A stretch of DNA of 64,000 bases from the NCBI GenBank assembly GCA_014529385.2, contig CM043958.1, positions 81,959,525 to 82,023,524 on the forward strand, read 5' to 3'. This document shows, in pieces, positions 1 to 11,916 of the stretch. The number at the start of each line of letters is the position of its first letter. The first letter of the stretch is position 1. The notes under the pieces are model-generated. The model searched no databases and was not told where the DNA came from. It was given only the letters and a program-made list of their open reading frames with translations. The translations under genes were made by a program, and so were the position numbers. The DNA is from Adiantum capillus-veneris (lineage: Eukaryota; Streptophyta; Polypodiopsida; Polypodiales; Pteridaceae).

Positions 1-1345
1 TAGTTTCTCTTGTCTAGTTGCTGGCTAGATCTGAGATGGATCCTCTCATTGGTCCTTCGTCAGTCTAGTGATTCTAGCCTTGGCCAACTGTGATCTGAGT
101 TGTCGTACCTCATTTTCTAAACACTGTATTGCAGTAATCATGGACTCTCATCCAGATGCTGCCTTCTCCCTCTAGTGCTCTTGCACCTTTGAAGACTTGG
201 CTTCTGAATTGTGCAAGCCTTATAGCATTTCTGACTACTCAAATAGTTTCTTAGCTAGATTTTCAGTGACCTTGATGCCAGATCATGTTGTTCCTACCAC
301 TCATCTACAATCTTCCCTTTTCCCGTGGCCTTCCAAACTGCTCAATGTTGTTCCCACTTTTTGGTTTCATCAGTCTCATTCTCATCTGGGATTTCTTCAA
401 TGATCACACCCTTACTTTTGGTGACTACCCTAACTGGTATTGGCTTTGGTGCCTTATGCTCTCTTCCTTTTGGTTTTGGAGCATTTGGGCACTGGGCTGC
501 AAAGTTTCCATACTTTCCACACGGGTAGTAATTCAGGCTTTATTTTGCAAAGTCTCCTCTGCCCCTGCCTCTACCCCTACCAACACCTCCCTGGTACCTA
601 CCCCTACTAGTACCATTACCTCCAATACTTGTGCTACCTTCATTATCCTTGGCCCCACTAGCCCCATCTGCCTTGATTGCCTTAGGGTTTGTCATTGCAA
701 TCATTGATAAATCCTTACCTTTCTTGAAATGGTGGAATCTGATGCCATAGTTGTTCCAAACATGACCATAGGCTTTACAGTAGGTACACTGAGAGCATTC
801 ATCAGACCTATGATCTCTTCACCTGCACTTTGAGCACCAAATTTCCATCTTCTTTATCGATGGTCTTGTTTTGGCAATTTTAACAAGCTTCTTAGATATC
901 TCCTATGATTTCCTCGTCCAAGATCCTTTCTTCTTCCCCTTGCTCTTATAATCTAATTCACTTTTAGATAAACTGGAACTGAAACTCTCTTTAGTGGTAG
1001 AACCACTATCATTGGATTGTCTTTTCTTGTGCCCCTTTTCTTTCTTGGCTTGATGTTCCAGTTTCAGAGCTCTTTGCACCAAGTCATTGAACTTCTTTGG
1101 TGGCATTGGAACCTCCTATTCCCTTAATTTCTTACTTCTGAAACCGTTCAGAAACCAAGCTCTTATCCTTTTTTAGAAGGAGGTTCTTGTAGCTGTCTTG
1201 TCAATTCTTTGATCTTTTCAACATAACTTCTGACCTACAGCTTCCCTTGTTTGATCTTATCGAGCTCACAAAATATGTCTTCATCTCCTCTGCTATCTAA
1301 ATACTCTAGTCTGAAAGCTTTGATCATCTTGTTGTATGCTCTGAG
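1..1345 (-). pseudogene. Decayed Ty3/gypsy gag (element J remnant)
   Basis: Read leftwards, this is a retrotransposon Gag, the capsid/nucleocapsid protein that packages element RNA. Near 1260-1150 the frame reads IKQGKL.VRSYVEKIKEL, typical of the Retrotrans_gag family. It continues through a basic stretch (1106-903) with FNDLVQRALKLEHQAKK. Around 850-760 is a zinc knuckle CxxCx4Hx4C broken by an in-frame TGA, then a second CTYCKAYGH motif. A Gly/Arg-rich tail (700-540) and a further knuckle CGKYGNFAAQCP (about 520) follow. Stops and frameshifts break it into short pieces. The window starts before protease or RT would appear. Family assignment rests on motifs read by eye. Confidence 0.7.
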
Positions 1346-1868
1346 TTGGCAAGTTGGGTAATGGTAGCTAAGTTGCATTATATATTACACGAGATATATA
1401 TAATATGCCATATATATACATATTATACGTTACCCCATATTATATGGTGCCACATCAGCAAAAATGGGCAATCGTATATTTTTCTAGTTTTTCGATCAAA
1501 GAATACACTGATTAAAAAAAAACTATATATAGTGGCAGCACGCCTTATTAAGACCATTATTCATCACAAAAGGTATTCTATCCCATAAACTGAGATTGTT
1601 TTTTTAATGATTCAAAGATCATTTGAAATCTAGAATACTTTAAAATTACACTTGTTTAAAATCAATTTAATATTTTATTAGAATTTCATTGAATTTTTTT
1701 TTAAGGGTCAAATTGTGTAAGCTTTGTATGTTGTGTAGAGCTCAGACTCTCACTCATACAAGGTGTTTATTTTATTGCTACATGCTTAGTTTACTGACAT
1801 GTGGAAGTGAGTTAGTGATATAATTTAGAGATTGATGTTGTGTGTAGAGAGTACTCTTACATGAGGTA
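1346..1868. other. AT-rich stretch without a gene
   Basis: No coding frame with a recognisable domain. There is an alternating TA block around 1378-1445 and long A/T runs at about 1500-1700. By position it could hold the 5' leader or LTR of the gag remnant to its left, cut by copia A, but no second LTR copy is available to test this. Confidence 0.5.
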
Positions 1869-1873
1869 ATCAA

Positions 1874-2099
1874 TGTTGGAACTAGGGTTGCAGAGAAACA
1901 CACACAGCTTGGAGAAGACAAAGGAAGCTCAAGGCACACAATAGAGAGTGTGTTACTTAGTGTGCAATGGAAAGATAGATAGCCCTAGAGTGTGGGTGTA
2001 TATACAATTCACGGGGGAAAAAACCTCCTAAAGAGGGAAAAAATACCCCGGCGGTCCTAGTGTGTTCACACACATCACTACCACATGTATATAGTAACA
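1874..2099 (-). repeat. 3' LTR of copia A
   Basis: 226 bp, TGTT...AACA ends. It pairs with 6782-7008 and is the same family as the LTRs of B, E and the 52.5-kb remnant. Confidence 0.95.
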
Positions 2100-2100
2100 A

Positions 2101-2109
2101 ATCCCCCCT
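2101..2109 (-). other. Polypurine tract of copia A
   Basis: On the minus strand AGGGGGGAT directly before the 3' LTR. This is the usual plus-strand DNA primer of an LTR element; copy B has the same tract at the same place. Confidence 0.85.
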
Positions 2110-2174
2110 GGAGTGATACGGTGAATGAGAGCTGGCACATCAGTAAAGGGAAGTGCCATGCCCTGAGGACATGA

Positions 2175-3608
2175 TCAATCCACAAAGGGGAGTAAGCCCA
2201 AATCTTTGCGGAAAGCTTCAAGCTTCTCACGAGACAATGCCTTTGTGAAAAGATCTGCAAGGTTGTCCTGTGTTGGCACATAAGCCAAGCTGATCTCTCC
2301 TGTTGAGAGCCTCTCCCTGACATAGTGGTAATGCAACTCAATGTGCTTTGTGCGAGCATGAAAAACTGGGTTCCTCGCAACTGCCAATGCACTCTGACTG
2401 TCAGTGTAGATAGTGTTGGCAGTGTCCTATCCAACACCCAAATCAGCCATAAAGCGTCTGAGCCATACACACTCAACCGTAGCTGTGAAGATTGCCATGT
2501 ACTCAGCCTCACAACTCGAAGTGGCCACAGTAGGTTGCTTCTTGCTCAACCATGATATACATGAACTGCCAAGCATGAAACAAAAACAACTTGTGGACAC
2601 TCTCGTGTCAAAAAAACCAGCCCAATTTGAGTCCGAAAAAGCATGTAAGTCTGGCGGCAATGATCCCCCCTTGGGATAAAACAAGCCAAGCTGTAAAGTG
2701 CCACTAAGGTAGCGGAAAATCCTCTTGACAGCGTGCCAATGCTTAGACCCTGGGAAATGCATAAATCTGCTGACCTGTGAGACTGCAAACTGAATATCTG
2801 GCCTCGTGTTGCATACATAAATGAGGCAGCCAACAGCAGTTTGGTAAAGAGTGACATCAGCAGGATCACCAGCATCATGTAGACTCAACTTCAAACCTGT
2901 TTCCATGGGAGTGGCAATAGGTTTGCAATCCTCAAGTCCAAACTTACATAGCAATGTCTCTATGTAACTTTTATGACACAAGGCAATACCACCATCACAC
3001 TGCTTAAACTGTATACCCAAGTAATGATGCAACAGCCCCAAATCTTTCATCTTGAAAGTAGCATTCAAATCAGCCTTAAATTCAACAATATGTCTCTCAT
3101 TTGGTCCAATGATCAGCAAATCATCAACATAAAGAACCACAATGAGAAGTACATCACCCTCACGCTTTACATACAATGTGCTTTCTGTTGGACTGTTACG
3201 AAAGCCTTGTTTGACCAAATGAGTGTCAGCTTTCTCATACCAAGCACGAGGAGATTGCTTCAACGCATACAAAGCCTTGTTACATTTGCACACTTTGTCC
3301 TCTTGTCCTTTTATGACAAAACCGCGAGGCTGCGTTACATAAACTTCCTCAAATATGTCACCATTCAAGAAAGAAGTAACAATGTCTGATTGATGTACAT
3401 CCCAACCAAAATGAGCTGCCAATGCACATAGAAAACGCACAGTAGTCATACGACAAGTGGGAGCAAAAGTCTCTTCATAATCTATGCCTTTTTGCTGTGC
3501 ATAACCCTTTGAACCAAGTCGAGGCTTATGGCGATCAATCTCACCATCCGGCTTGCGTTTCAACTTGTAAACCCACTTTGTACCAATGGCCTTTTTGCCA
3601 GGAGGCAT
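2175..3608 (-). pseudogene. Copia A reverse transcriptase-RNase H
   Basis: RVT_2-type reverse transcriptase that would copy element RNA into DNA, fused to RNase H. It opens with KWVYKLKRKPDGEIDRHK, has YEETFAP and the catalytic LYVDDLLI, then DIQFAVSQVSRFMH. RNase H shows SDSNWAG and SSCEAEYMA. It ends with the family C-terminus ADLFTKALSREKLEAF. An in-frame TAG at 2427-2429 replaces a CAG that is intact in copy B (a C-to-T change on the coding strand). The left frame edge at 3608 is where about 41 bp is missing, which separates it from the integrase frame. Confidence 0.9.
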
Positions 3609-4830
3609 ATTCTGATTGCATGGCAGCTATCCAATTTTTTGAATTCTGTGCTTCATCAAAAGTCAGAGGCTCCTCAACATCATGTAAGCTAGACATAGCC
3701 AAAGCATAACAATCTGATGCATAAGATGCATGGCGAGAGCCTGAACGAGTACGACTAGACAAAGGTGCATCCAATTTACTGTCACGCAAAGTGTGCACCA
3801 GCCATTTTGGCATACCTCTAGCCTGCTCATTTTCAGCCCTTTCGTCATCAAGTACATCATGTACATGTGCATCACTAATAGGCTGATCTAAAACATTTTC
3901 ATAAACCCCCATAGGCTGTACATTTGCCTCATTGGAACTTACATTCGTATTTCCACCACTGAAAAGAGGCAACAAAGTGTCATAAATGTCCTGTGAGCTT
4001 ACATTACTGTCTCTAGTACATGAAGGCAAGGGCTGAACAGAATCTTCCACAAACACTACATCCCGTGAAATCAGAATACGTTTTGTTTGCGGATGATACA
4101 ACCTGTAACCTTTGCTTTCAGCACTGTAACCAACAAAAATACATTTGACAGCCTTATCATCCAATTTTCTGCGCTGCACTTGTGGTACTAAAGCATATGC
4201 CAAACAGCCAAAAACACGCATGTGCTCAATAGAAGGCTTTCTATCATGCCATGCTTCATATGGAGTAATAGACTGCAAAGCTTTCGTAGGACACCTGTTA
4301 AGTACATAAGTGGCACACATGATGGCCTCAAGCCAAAAAGAATGCGGCAAATCTTGTCTTTTGACCATACATCGTGCCATTTCTGTCAGTGACCTGTTTT
4401 TCCTCTCAGCAACACCATTTTGCTGAGGTGTATAAGGCACTGTACATTGGTGTTTTATCCCATGACTAGCTAGAAATGCATTAAATTCATGAGACATATA
4501 CTCCCCCCCTCGATCGGAACGGAGGGTGCCCATAGTACATTTTGAGACATTTTCAGCCATAGCCAGAAATTGTTTGAAGCACATAAAAACTTCGGACTTA
4601 GCTTTAAGCGGAAATACCCATGCATGCCTGGAGTAATCATCAATGAAAGTCACGAAGTACAGGTAATTGCCCAAGGACGGAGTTTGCATGGGCCCACAAA
4701 CATCACTATGCACAAGCTGCAACCTGCATGTGGCCCGAACTGAACCATCCTTTGGAATCTTAGAACGCTGCATCTTACCCAAAATACAGCCTTCACAAGC
4801 ATGTTTGACAGGTGGTTCAAGAGGTGGCAA
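3609..4830 (-). pseudogene. Copia A integrase with linker
   Basis: Integrase inserts element DNA into the host genome. After the zinc-binding CEGCILGKMQRSK segment comes the rve core: D in VHSDVCGPMQ, D in LRSDRGGEY and E in GVAERKN form the DDE triad. TPQQNGVAERKNRSL is diagnostic of copia elements. An acidic linker (DTLLPLFSGG to DEAQNSKNW) leads to RT. The frame is entered through a 1-bp loss near 4830 (GGCAAGAAG here, GGCAAAGAAG in B) and runs on out of frame past 3608 to 3541. Confidence 0.9.
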
Positions 4831-6419
4831 GAAGCAACCATATCAGATTTCTGCAAACGCAGCAAACTTGCAAAATTCAAATGACCAAAACGTGCATGCC
4901 AAAGTTTTGCATCTGAAATAGCCCTTGAATCTGCAACAGTATTTGCAAAATTTCTTCCACACTTGTCATACAAAGTGAGCTTATACAGCCCACGGCACAA
5001 AAGCCCAGATGCAAAAATTTCATCACCAAAACTGAGATCATGAACTGTACATCTATCATCCACAAATTTGACTACAAGTCCAAGTCTAGCAAGTGCGGAT
5101 ACAGACAAGAGATTCTTCTTGATCCCAGGTACATAAAGTGCATCAACAAGTGTGAAAGAATTGCCATTAGCAGCAGTGAGCACAATCTTTCCAACTCCTT
5201 GAACTAGATAAGAGGCGTTGTTGGCACAAGTGAGTGAATTCCCATGAGGGACAGACTCAAGAGAGGTAAACAATTCACGATGTGAGGTAATGTGCTTTGT
5301 AGCACCACTATCGAAATACCATACATGTGAATCTGCAGCAATTGACAAGCATGCATCATGGACAGCAGGATTGTAAGTGCACTCTGCGTTAAAAGCCCAT
5401 TCTGCATCAACACCAGCAACAAAGTCTCCTTTCACAGAAGACTCAACAATGGCTGCATTTTTAGTGGAAGCACCATTTGCAGTGGAACCACCCTCTTTCC
5501 TTTTAGCCTCTTTTGCCTTCAACTTAGGACACGACTTCATCAAGTGATCATTGGCTTTACAATAATGGCAACGCATCTTGTTTTTGCCCTTATCACCAGA
5601 ATTGCCAGACGAAGTACTGCCAGTAGAAGCATTAGGAACATAATTTTTGCCACTCACAGCAGAACCATAAGAAGTGGCTGCATTGCTGTTACCACCCTTT
5701 CTTTGAGAAGCAATAAAAGCCTGTTCAACTGCACGCTGTCTAGTCCTGTTTTTTCTGGACAGTGACTCTTGCAACAGCAATGTGCATAATGCATCAAACT
5801 TTACAACTTCTGGATTTCCTTGGGTCATCAGTCTCCAAGTACTAGCAAAAGTCTGGTAAGAATCTGGTAAGGCATCAAGAACAGTCTGCACAAGGGAACT
5901 GTCTGAAATGACTTCACCTGCAGAAATAAGCTGCTCATTGATATCCTTGACACTAGCAAGGAAAGCGTCCATATCATCTTCCTCATGCATAATCTTCGAC
6001 TCTAGCTCTTTACGCAGCAAAGCAATTTTAGCCTCATTGCGGCTTGCATAAAGACCTGCTAGAATATCCCAAGCCTGTTTTGCAGATTTTGCTGATTGGA
6101 TGTGAGGAACAATGGTGTTCTTCACAGACAACGCAATCAATGCATGAGCCTACGCATCGTTAACATCCCAACGAGCTTGTTCTGCCGTAGGCAATACAAC
6201 TCTAACAGCTGCAATCCTTGCAGCAAGACCTGCAACATCCTCAACATCGCCTACATCCTCAGAACCAGGACGTACATCAATGCCCTGCACAATGTTCCAG
6301 ACACCTTTTGACACAAGAACATGTTGCATCATATAAGCCCACATAGGGTAGTTGTCCCCATCCAACCTGTCCTCAACAACAAACATCTTGAACACATCTG
6401 TGTTGTGGTTGTCAGCCAT
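4831..6419 (-). pseudogene. Copia A gag-protease-pre-integrase
   Basis: The start ATG at 6419-6417 gives MADNHNTDVFKMFVVEDRL, a DUF4219/UBN2-type copia Gag with GDNYPMWAYMM. A TAG at 6148-6150 breaks gag after WDVNDA; the frame then runs uninterrupted. A zinc knuckle CHYCKANDHLMKSCP is at about 5590-5550. The retropepsin motif FDSGATKHI is near 5310, followed by the GAG_pre-integrase WHARFGHLNFASLL near 4885. There is one protease, placed as in ordinary copia elements. Confidence 0.9.
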
Positions 6420-6767
6420 GGTAAATGCTGCACCTGATGTGAAAACTGGCCGAAAATAGGAGAAACGGAGCGGGATCAACCTGTGCTATATAGCACAAAC
6501 CGTAGAAGACTATAAGGCACCTGTTATGTAGAAATTGGCACTGACAGAAATGCTGCACAAAATGACGAAATCGCCTGTGCAGTACTGCCTGTAGTGGAAA
6601 CGAAGGCCGAAATGAGCCCAAATCAAAATTCTGAGCAGACCGAGCTCTTCGAGTTTACCCAAAATATTTGTCGACCTACGAACGCTCGCCAAAGCTCACT
6701 GAAATTGGAGAAAGTGAGCAGGCGTGTGATGGAGCAGCTGGCGACTAAGCCCGGGAGGACGTGACCT

Positions 6768-6779
6768 GCTCTGATACCA
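6768..6779 (-). other. Primer-binding site of copia A (tRNA-iMet)
   Basis: Minus strand TGGTATCAGAGC, complementary to the 3' end of plant initiator tRNA-Met, 2 bp inside the 5' LTR. Confidence 0.92.
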
Positions 6780-6781
6780 AT

Positions 6782-7008
6782 TGTTGGAACTAGGGTTGCA
6801 GAGAAACACACACAGGTTGGAGAAGACGAAGGAAGCTCAAGGCACACAATAGAGAGTGTGTTACTTAGTGTGAAATGGAAAGATAGATAGCCCTAGAGTG
6901 ATGGGCGTATGTACAATGCACGGGGGAAAACCCATCCTAAAGAGGAAAAAGATGCCCTGGTGGTCCTAGTGTGTTCACACACATCACTACCACATGTATA
7001 TGGTAAAA
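6782..7008 (-). repeat. 5' LTR of copia A
   Basis: 227 bp. The outer end reads TAAAA rather than TAACA. It differs from its partner at about 16 substitutions and one indel. The TATATAC-type promoter box seen in copy B has a G substitution here. Confidence 0.95.
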
Positions 7009-7013
7009 ATCAA

Positions 7014-7846
7014 TCTGCAAAATATAATAGAATAGAGATCACTTTTAATTAGGCTTGTTCGATTTTGACATGTAAATATTTTCTCACTTCAAAGTGAACA
7101 TAAGTAGAAATTTTTTTGTCATGTGTAGAGCCATCACACTATGCTCTCATTGGAATTAAATTTTAGGAATCTTGTGTCAAAATACATTGATATTTAATTA
7201 TCTTTATCTAGATTGCTACGTCTATCGTATTATGTGATCAAACACGAGCAACTGCAGATAGATAAGCGCTCAAAGATTTGTCGTGGAGTGTGAGAACTTC
7301 ATGTTCACACTTCAAATAGACATGGCAATCATCAAGGTTTGCAATTAATCATCATGTTACAATGAGAATCATTTGCAAGACTTGATTAATATTATTGATT
7401 ATCGAATGTGTGAAAGCTGTAAGCTTGCACTTTAGATAAATCGATATAGTGTAACGTGGTGATGAGATTTATTTGTATTGTTTTTAATAAGTGATTAAGA
7501 TTATCGATTATCATAATGTGTGGAAGCCAAAAGCTTGTACTTTAGATAAATCAATGTAGTGAAATATGAGCATTGTGATTGAAATGTTTTGTTTTAAGTG
7601 ATGAAGTTATTTTGCGTTTGAAAATATAATTTGATTGACATGATTTTATACATGAAGAACGATAAGACTATCATTGCTGATTGTTAATTGATAATGTAGT
7701 GTGAGTCTAATTGATAATGTGGACAGATTTTGATCACTAGATTGATTGATAGAGCATTGCTTGTATAGTGTTGCTTCAAATTGTTTTTAACTTTGAAATT
7801 GACAGCTGGATAATTTGTTGCTAGTAGATTAAAAACATCTATCAGC
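7014..7846. repeat. hAT 5' flank with an imperfect 55-bp direct repeat
   Basis: AT-rich, no coding frame. An imperfect direct repeat of about 55 bp occurs at 7397-7451 and 7506-7561 (shared core CTTTAGATAAATC). By position this is the 5' flank or untranslated region of the hAT gene beginning at 7847. I could not identify a terminal inverted repeat. Confidence 0.55.
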
Positions 7847-7940
7847 ATGGTGAAAGGACACGAGTGGAGTTATGTCCACGAGTTGCATGCCAAGAAGAAT
7901 ACATCTCAATTGAATTGCAAGACTTGCGGCCACGAGTTCA
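7847..7940 (+). pseudogene. hAT transposase, 5' part with first half of BED zinc finger
   Basis: ATG at 7847 opens MVKGHEWSYVHELHAKKN and runs in frame to CKTCGHEF, where copia B begins. The frame resumes at 12963 with SGNMTRFKEHL; across the junction W..V...CxxCG.FSGN.TR.KEHL forms a BED zinc finger, the DNA-binding domain of many hAT transposases. The last five bases here (GTTCA, 7936-7940) are the target-site duplication, so the original gene carried them once. Continuity of frame and motif on both sides makes this the same gene. Confidence 0.85.
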
Positions 7941-8167
7941 TGTTGGAATTAGGGTTGCAGAGAAACACACACAGCTTGGAGAAGACAAAGGAAGCTCAAG
8001 GCACACAATAGAGAGTGTGTTACTTAGTGTGCAATGGAAAGATAGATAGCCCTAGAGTTATGGGCGTATATACAATGCACGGGGGAAAAAACCTCCTAAA
8101 GAGGGAAAAAATGCCCCGGCGGTCCTAGTGTGTTCACACACATCACTACCACATGTATATGGTAACA
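7941..8167 (-). repeat. 3' LTR of copia B
   Basis: 227 bp, TGTT...AACA ends, with a TATATAC box in the transcription sense. Pairs with 12731-12957. Confidence 0.95.
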
Positions 8168-8169
8168 AA

Positions 8170-8177
8170 TCCCCCCT
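8170..8177 (-). other. Polypurine tract of copia B
   Basis: Minus strand AGGGGGGA immediately inside the 3' LTR, as in copy A. Confidence 0.85.
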
Positions 8178-8242
8178 GGAGTGATGCAGTGAACCAGAGC
8201 TGGCACATGAGTAAAGGGAAGTGCCATGCCCTGAGGACAGGA

Positions 8243-9031
8243 TCAGTCCACAAAGGGGAGTAAGCCCAAAGCTTTGCGGAAAGCTTCAAGCTTCTCACGA
8301 GACAATGCCTTTTTGAAAAGATCTGCAAGGTTGTCCTGTGTTGGCACATAAGCCAAGCTGATCTCTCCTGCTGAGAGCCTCTCCCTGACATAGCGGTAAT
8401 GCACCTCAATGTGCTTTGTGCGAGCATGAAAAACTGGGTTCCTAGAAACTGCCAATGCGCTCTGACTGTCAGTGTAGATAGTGTTGGCAGTGTCCTGTCC
8501 AACACCCAAATCAGCCATAAGGCGTCTGAGCCATACACACTCGACCGTAGCTGTGAAGACTGCACTGTACTCAGCCTCACAACTCGAAGTGGCCACAGTA
8601 GGTTGCTTCTTTCTCAGCCATGATATAGATGAACTGCTAAGCATGAATCAAAAACCACTTCTGGACACTCGCGTGTCAAAACAACCAGCCCAATCTGAGT
8701 CCGAAAAAGCATGTAAGTCTGGCGGCAATGATCCCCCCTTGGGATAAAACAAGACAAGATGTAAAGTGCCACTAAGGTAGCGGAAAATCCTCTTGACAGC
8801 CTGCCAATGCTTAGACCCTGGGCAATGCATAAATCTGCTGACTTGTGAGACTGCAAACTAAATATCCGGCCTCGTGTTGCATACATAAATGAGGCAGCCA
8901 ACAACAGTTTGGTAAAGAGTGACATCAGCAGGATCACCAGCATCATGTAGACTCAACTTCAAACTTGTTTCCATGGGAGTGGCAATAGGTTTGCAATCCT
9001 CAAGTCCAAACTTACATAGCAATGTCTCTAT
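8243..9031 (-). pseudogene. Copia B RT C-terminus and RNase H
   Basis: This continues the RT frame beyond the stop at 9032. It keeps HCPGSKHWQAVKRIFRYLSGT, FSDSDWAG and TSSCEAEYSAV of RNase H and ends at the family C-terminus LGLLPFVD. Nonsense codons interrupt it near 8857 (Q to stop in RPDIQFAV) and at 8648-8650 (C to stop in SGFCFML). Beyond 8644 it is open for 133 codons and supplies the intact GVGQDTANTIYTDSQ sequence that copy A has lost. Confidence 0.88.
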
Positions 9032-10021
9032 TTAGCTTTTCTGACACAAGGCAATACCACCATCACACTGCTTCAACTGTATACCCAAGTAATGATGCAA
9101 CAGCCCCAAATCTTTCATCTTGAAAGTAGCATTCAAATCAGCCTTAAATTCAGCAATATGTCTCTCATTTGGTCCAGTGATCAACAAATCATCAACATAA
9201 AGAACCACAATGAGAAGTACATCACCCTCACGCTTCACATACAATGTGCTTTCTGTTGGACTGTTACGAAAGCCTTGTTTGACCAAATGAGTGTCAGATT
9301 TCTCATACCAAGCACGAGGAGATTGCTTCAACCCATACAAAGCCTTGTCACATTTGCCCACTTTGTCCTCTTGTCCTTTTATGACAAAACCGCGAGGCTG
9401 CGTTACATAAACTTCCTCCAATATGTCACCATTCAAGAAAGCAGTAACAATGTCTGATTGATGTACATCCCAACCAAAATGAGCTGCCAATGCACATAGA
9501 AAACGCACAGTAGTCATACGACAAGTGGGAGCAAAAGTCTCTTCATAATCTATGCCTTTTTGCTGTGCATAACCCTTTGCAACAAGTCGAGCCTTATGGC
9601 GATCGATCTCACCATCCGGCTTGCGTTTCAACTTGTAAACCCACTTTGTACCAATGGCCTATTTGCCAGGAGGCAAATCACATAAAGTCCATGTGCCATT
9701 TTCTATAAGTGCATCATATTCTGATTGCATGGCAGCCATCCAATTTTCTGAATTTTGTGCTTCATCAGAAGTCAGAGGCTCCTCAACATCATGTAAGCTA
9801 GACACAGCCAAAGCATAACAATCTGATGCATAAGATGCATGGCGAGAGCCTGAACGAGTACGACTATACAAAGGTGCATCCAATTTACTATCACGCAAAG
9901 TGTGCACTAGCCATTTTGGCATACCTCTAGCCTGCTCATTTTCAGCCCTTTCCTCATCAAGTACATCATGTACATGTGCATCAGTAATAGGCTGATCTAA
10001 AACATTTTCAGAAACCCCCAT
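9032..10021 (-). pseudogene. Copia B integrase-RT linker and reverse transcriptase
   Basis: One frame from VSENVLDQPITDAHVHDV through RT. It includes the stretch deleted in A (ALIENGTWTLCDLPPGK), then KRKPDGEIDRHKARL, YEETFAPTCRM, TAFLNGDILEEVY and catalytic LYVDDLLITG. A TAG at 9659-9661 (K in the family) and a TAA at 9032-9034 (Y in the family) interrupt it. This is the better preserved RT of the two left-hand copies. Confidence 0.88.
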
Positions 10022-10047
10022 AGGCTGTACATTTGCCTCATTGGAAC

Positions 10048-11889
10048 TTAAATTCGTATTTCCACCACTGAAAGAGGCAACAAAGTGTCATAAATGTCCT
10101 GTGAGCTTACATTACTGTCTCTAGTACATGACAGCAAGGGCTGAACAAAATCTTCCACAAACACTACATCCGAAGAAACCAGAATAAGTTTTGTTTGTGG
10201 ATGATACAACCTGTAACCTTTGCTTTCAGCACTATAACCAACAAAAATACATTTGATAGCCTTATCATCCAATTTTCTGCGCTGCACTTGTTGCACCAAA
10301 GCATATGCCAAACAACCAAAAACACACATGTGCTCAATAGAAGGTTTTCTATCATCCCATGCTTCATATGGAGTAATAGACTGCAAAGCTTTCGTAGGAC
10401 ACCTGTTAAGTACATAAGTGGCACACATAATGGACTCAAGCCAAAAAGAATGCGGCAAAGCTTGACTTTTGACCATACATCGTGCCATTTCCGTCAGTGA
10501 CCTGTTTTTCCTCTCAGCAACACCATTTTGCTGAGGTGTATAAGGCACTGTACATTGGTGTTTTATCCCACGACTAGCCAGAAATGCATTAAATTTATAA
10601 GTCATATACTCCCCCCCTCGATCGGAATGGAGGGTGCCCATAGTACATTTCGAGACATTTTCAGCCATAGCCAGAAATTGTTTGAAGCACATAAAAACTT
10701 CGGACTTCGCTTTAAGCGGAAATACCCATGCATGCCTGGAGTAATCATCAATGAAAGTCACGAAGTACAGGTAATTGCCCAAGGACGGAGTTTGCATGGG
10801 CCCACAAACATCACTATGCACAAGCTGCAACCTGCATGTGGCCCGAACTGAACCATCCTTTGGAAATTTAGAACGCTGCATCTTACCGAAAATACAGCCT
10901 TCACAAACATGTTTGACAGGTGCTTCAAGAGGCGGCAAAGAAGCAACCATATCAGATTTCTGCAAACGCAGCAAACTGGCAAAATTCAGATGACCAAAAC
11001 GTGCATGCCAAAGTTTTGCATCTAAAATAGCCCTTGAATTTGTAACAGCATTTGCAAAATTTTGTCCACACTTATCATACAAAGTGAGCTTATACAGCCC
11101 ACGGCACAAAAGCCCAGATGCAACAATTTCATCACCAAAACTTAGATCATGAACTGTACATCTGTCATCCACAAATTTGACTACAAGTCCAAGTCTAGCA
11201 AGTGCGGATACAGACAAGAGATTCTTCTTGATCCCAGGTACATAAAATGCATCAACAAGTGTGAAGGAACTGCCATTAGCAGCAGTGAGCACAATCTTTC
11301 CAACTCCCTGAACTGGATAAGAGGCATTGTTGGCACAAGTGACTGAATTCCCATGAGGGACAGACTCGAGAGAGGAAAGCAATTCATGATGTGAGGTAAT
11401 GTGCTTTGTAGCACCACTGTCGAAATGCCACACATGTGAATCTGCAGCAATTGACAAGCATGCATCATGGACAACAGGATTGTAAGTGCACTCTGCGCTA
11501 AAAGCCCATTCTGCATCAACATCAGCAACACAGTCTCCTTTCACAGAAGACTCAACAATGGCTGCATTTGTAGTGAAACTAGCATTTGCAGTGGAACCAC
11601 CCTCTGTCTTCTTAGCCTCTTTGGCCTTCAACTTAGGACACGACTTGATCAAGTGATCATTGGCTTTACAATAATGGCAACGCATCTTCTTTTTGCCCTT
11701 ATCACCAGAATTTCCAGAAGAACTGCTGCCAGCAGAAGCATTAGGAACATAATTTTTGCCACTCGCAGCAGAACCATAAGAAGTGGTTGCATTGCTGTTA
11801 CCACCCTCTCTTTGAGAAGCAATAAAAGCCTGTTCAACTGCACGCTGTCTAGTCCTGTTTTTTCTGGATAGTGACTCTTGCAACAACAA
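10048..11889 (-). pseudogene. Copia B gag C-terminus, protease and integrase
   Basis: A 613-codon open frame, the longest in the window. In order: basic Gag region; zinc knuckle CHYCKANDHLIKSCP; retropepsin FDSGATKHI; pre-integrase WHARFGHLNFASLL; zinc-binding CEGCIFGKMQRSK; integrase core with VHSDVCGP, LHSDRGGEY and GVAERKN (DDE). It ends in a frameshift at about 10070, one A short in an A-run compared with A. The upstream Gag frame is the same phase but cut by the stop at 11917. Confidence 0.9.
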
Positions 11890-11916
11890 TGTGCATAATG
11901 CATCAAACTTGAAAAC

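Larger units (their letters stand above)
1874..7008 (-). mobile_element. Ty1/copia LTR retrotransposon A, full length, defective
   Basis: A 5135-bp element bounded by two LTRs and by the direct target-site duplication ATCAA at 1869-1873 and 7009-7013. In transcription sense (right to left) it has the 5' LTR, a primer site for initiator tRNA-Met, gag, protease, integrase, reverse transcriptase, RNase H, a purine tract and the 3' LTR. The integrase-before-RT order defines Ty1/copia. Four lesions relative to copy B or its own frame disable it: TAG in gag at 6148-6150, a 1-bp loss near 4830, a deletion of about 41 bp near 3608, and TAG at 2427-2429. The LTRs differ at about 17 of 226 positions, so it is an older insertion than B. 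Confidence 0.95.

Noticed and set aside
285-707. 140-codon plus-strand frame rich in Pro/Thr/Ser
   Set aside because: It is the antisense of the Gly/Arg-rich Gag tail and zinc knuckle on the minus strand.
2973-3389. 138-codon plus-strand frame, and similar frames at 9092-9457 and 10195-10851
   Set aside because: Antisense of the copia reverse transcriptase and integrase; same shadow in both copies and no own motifs.
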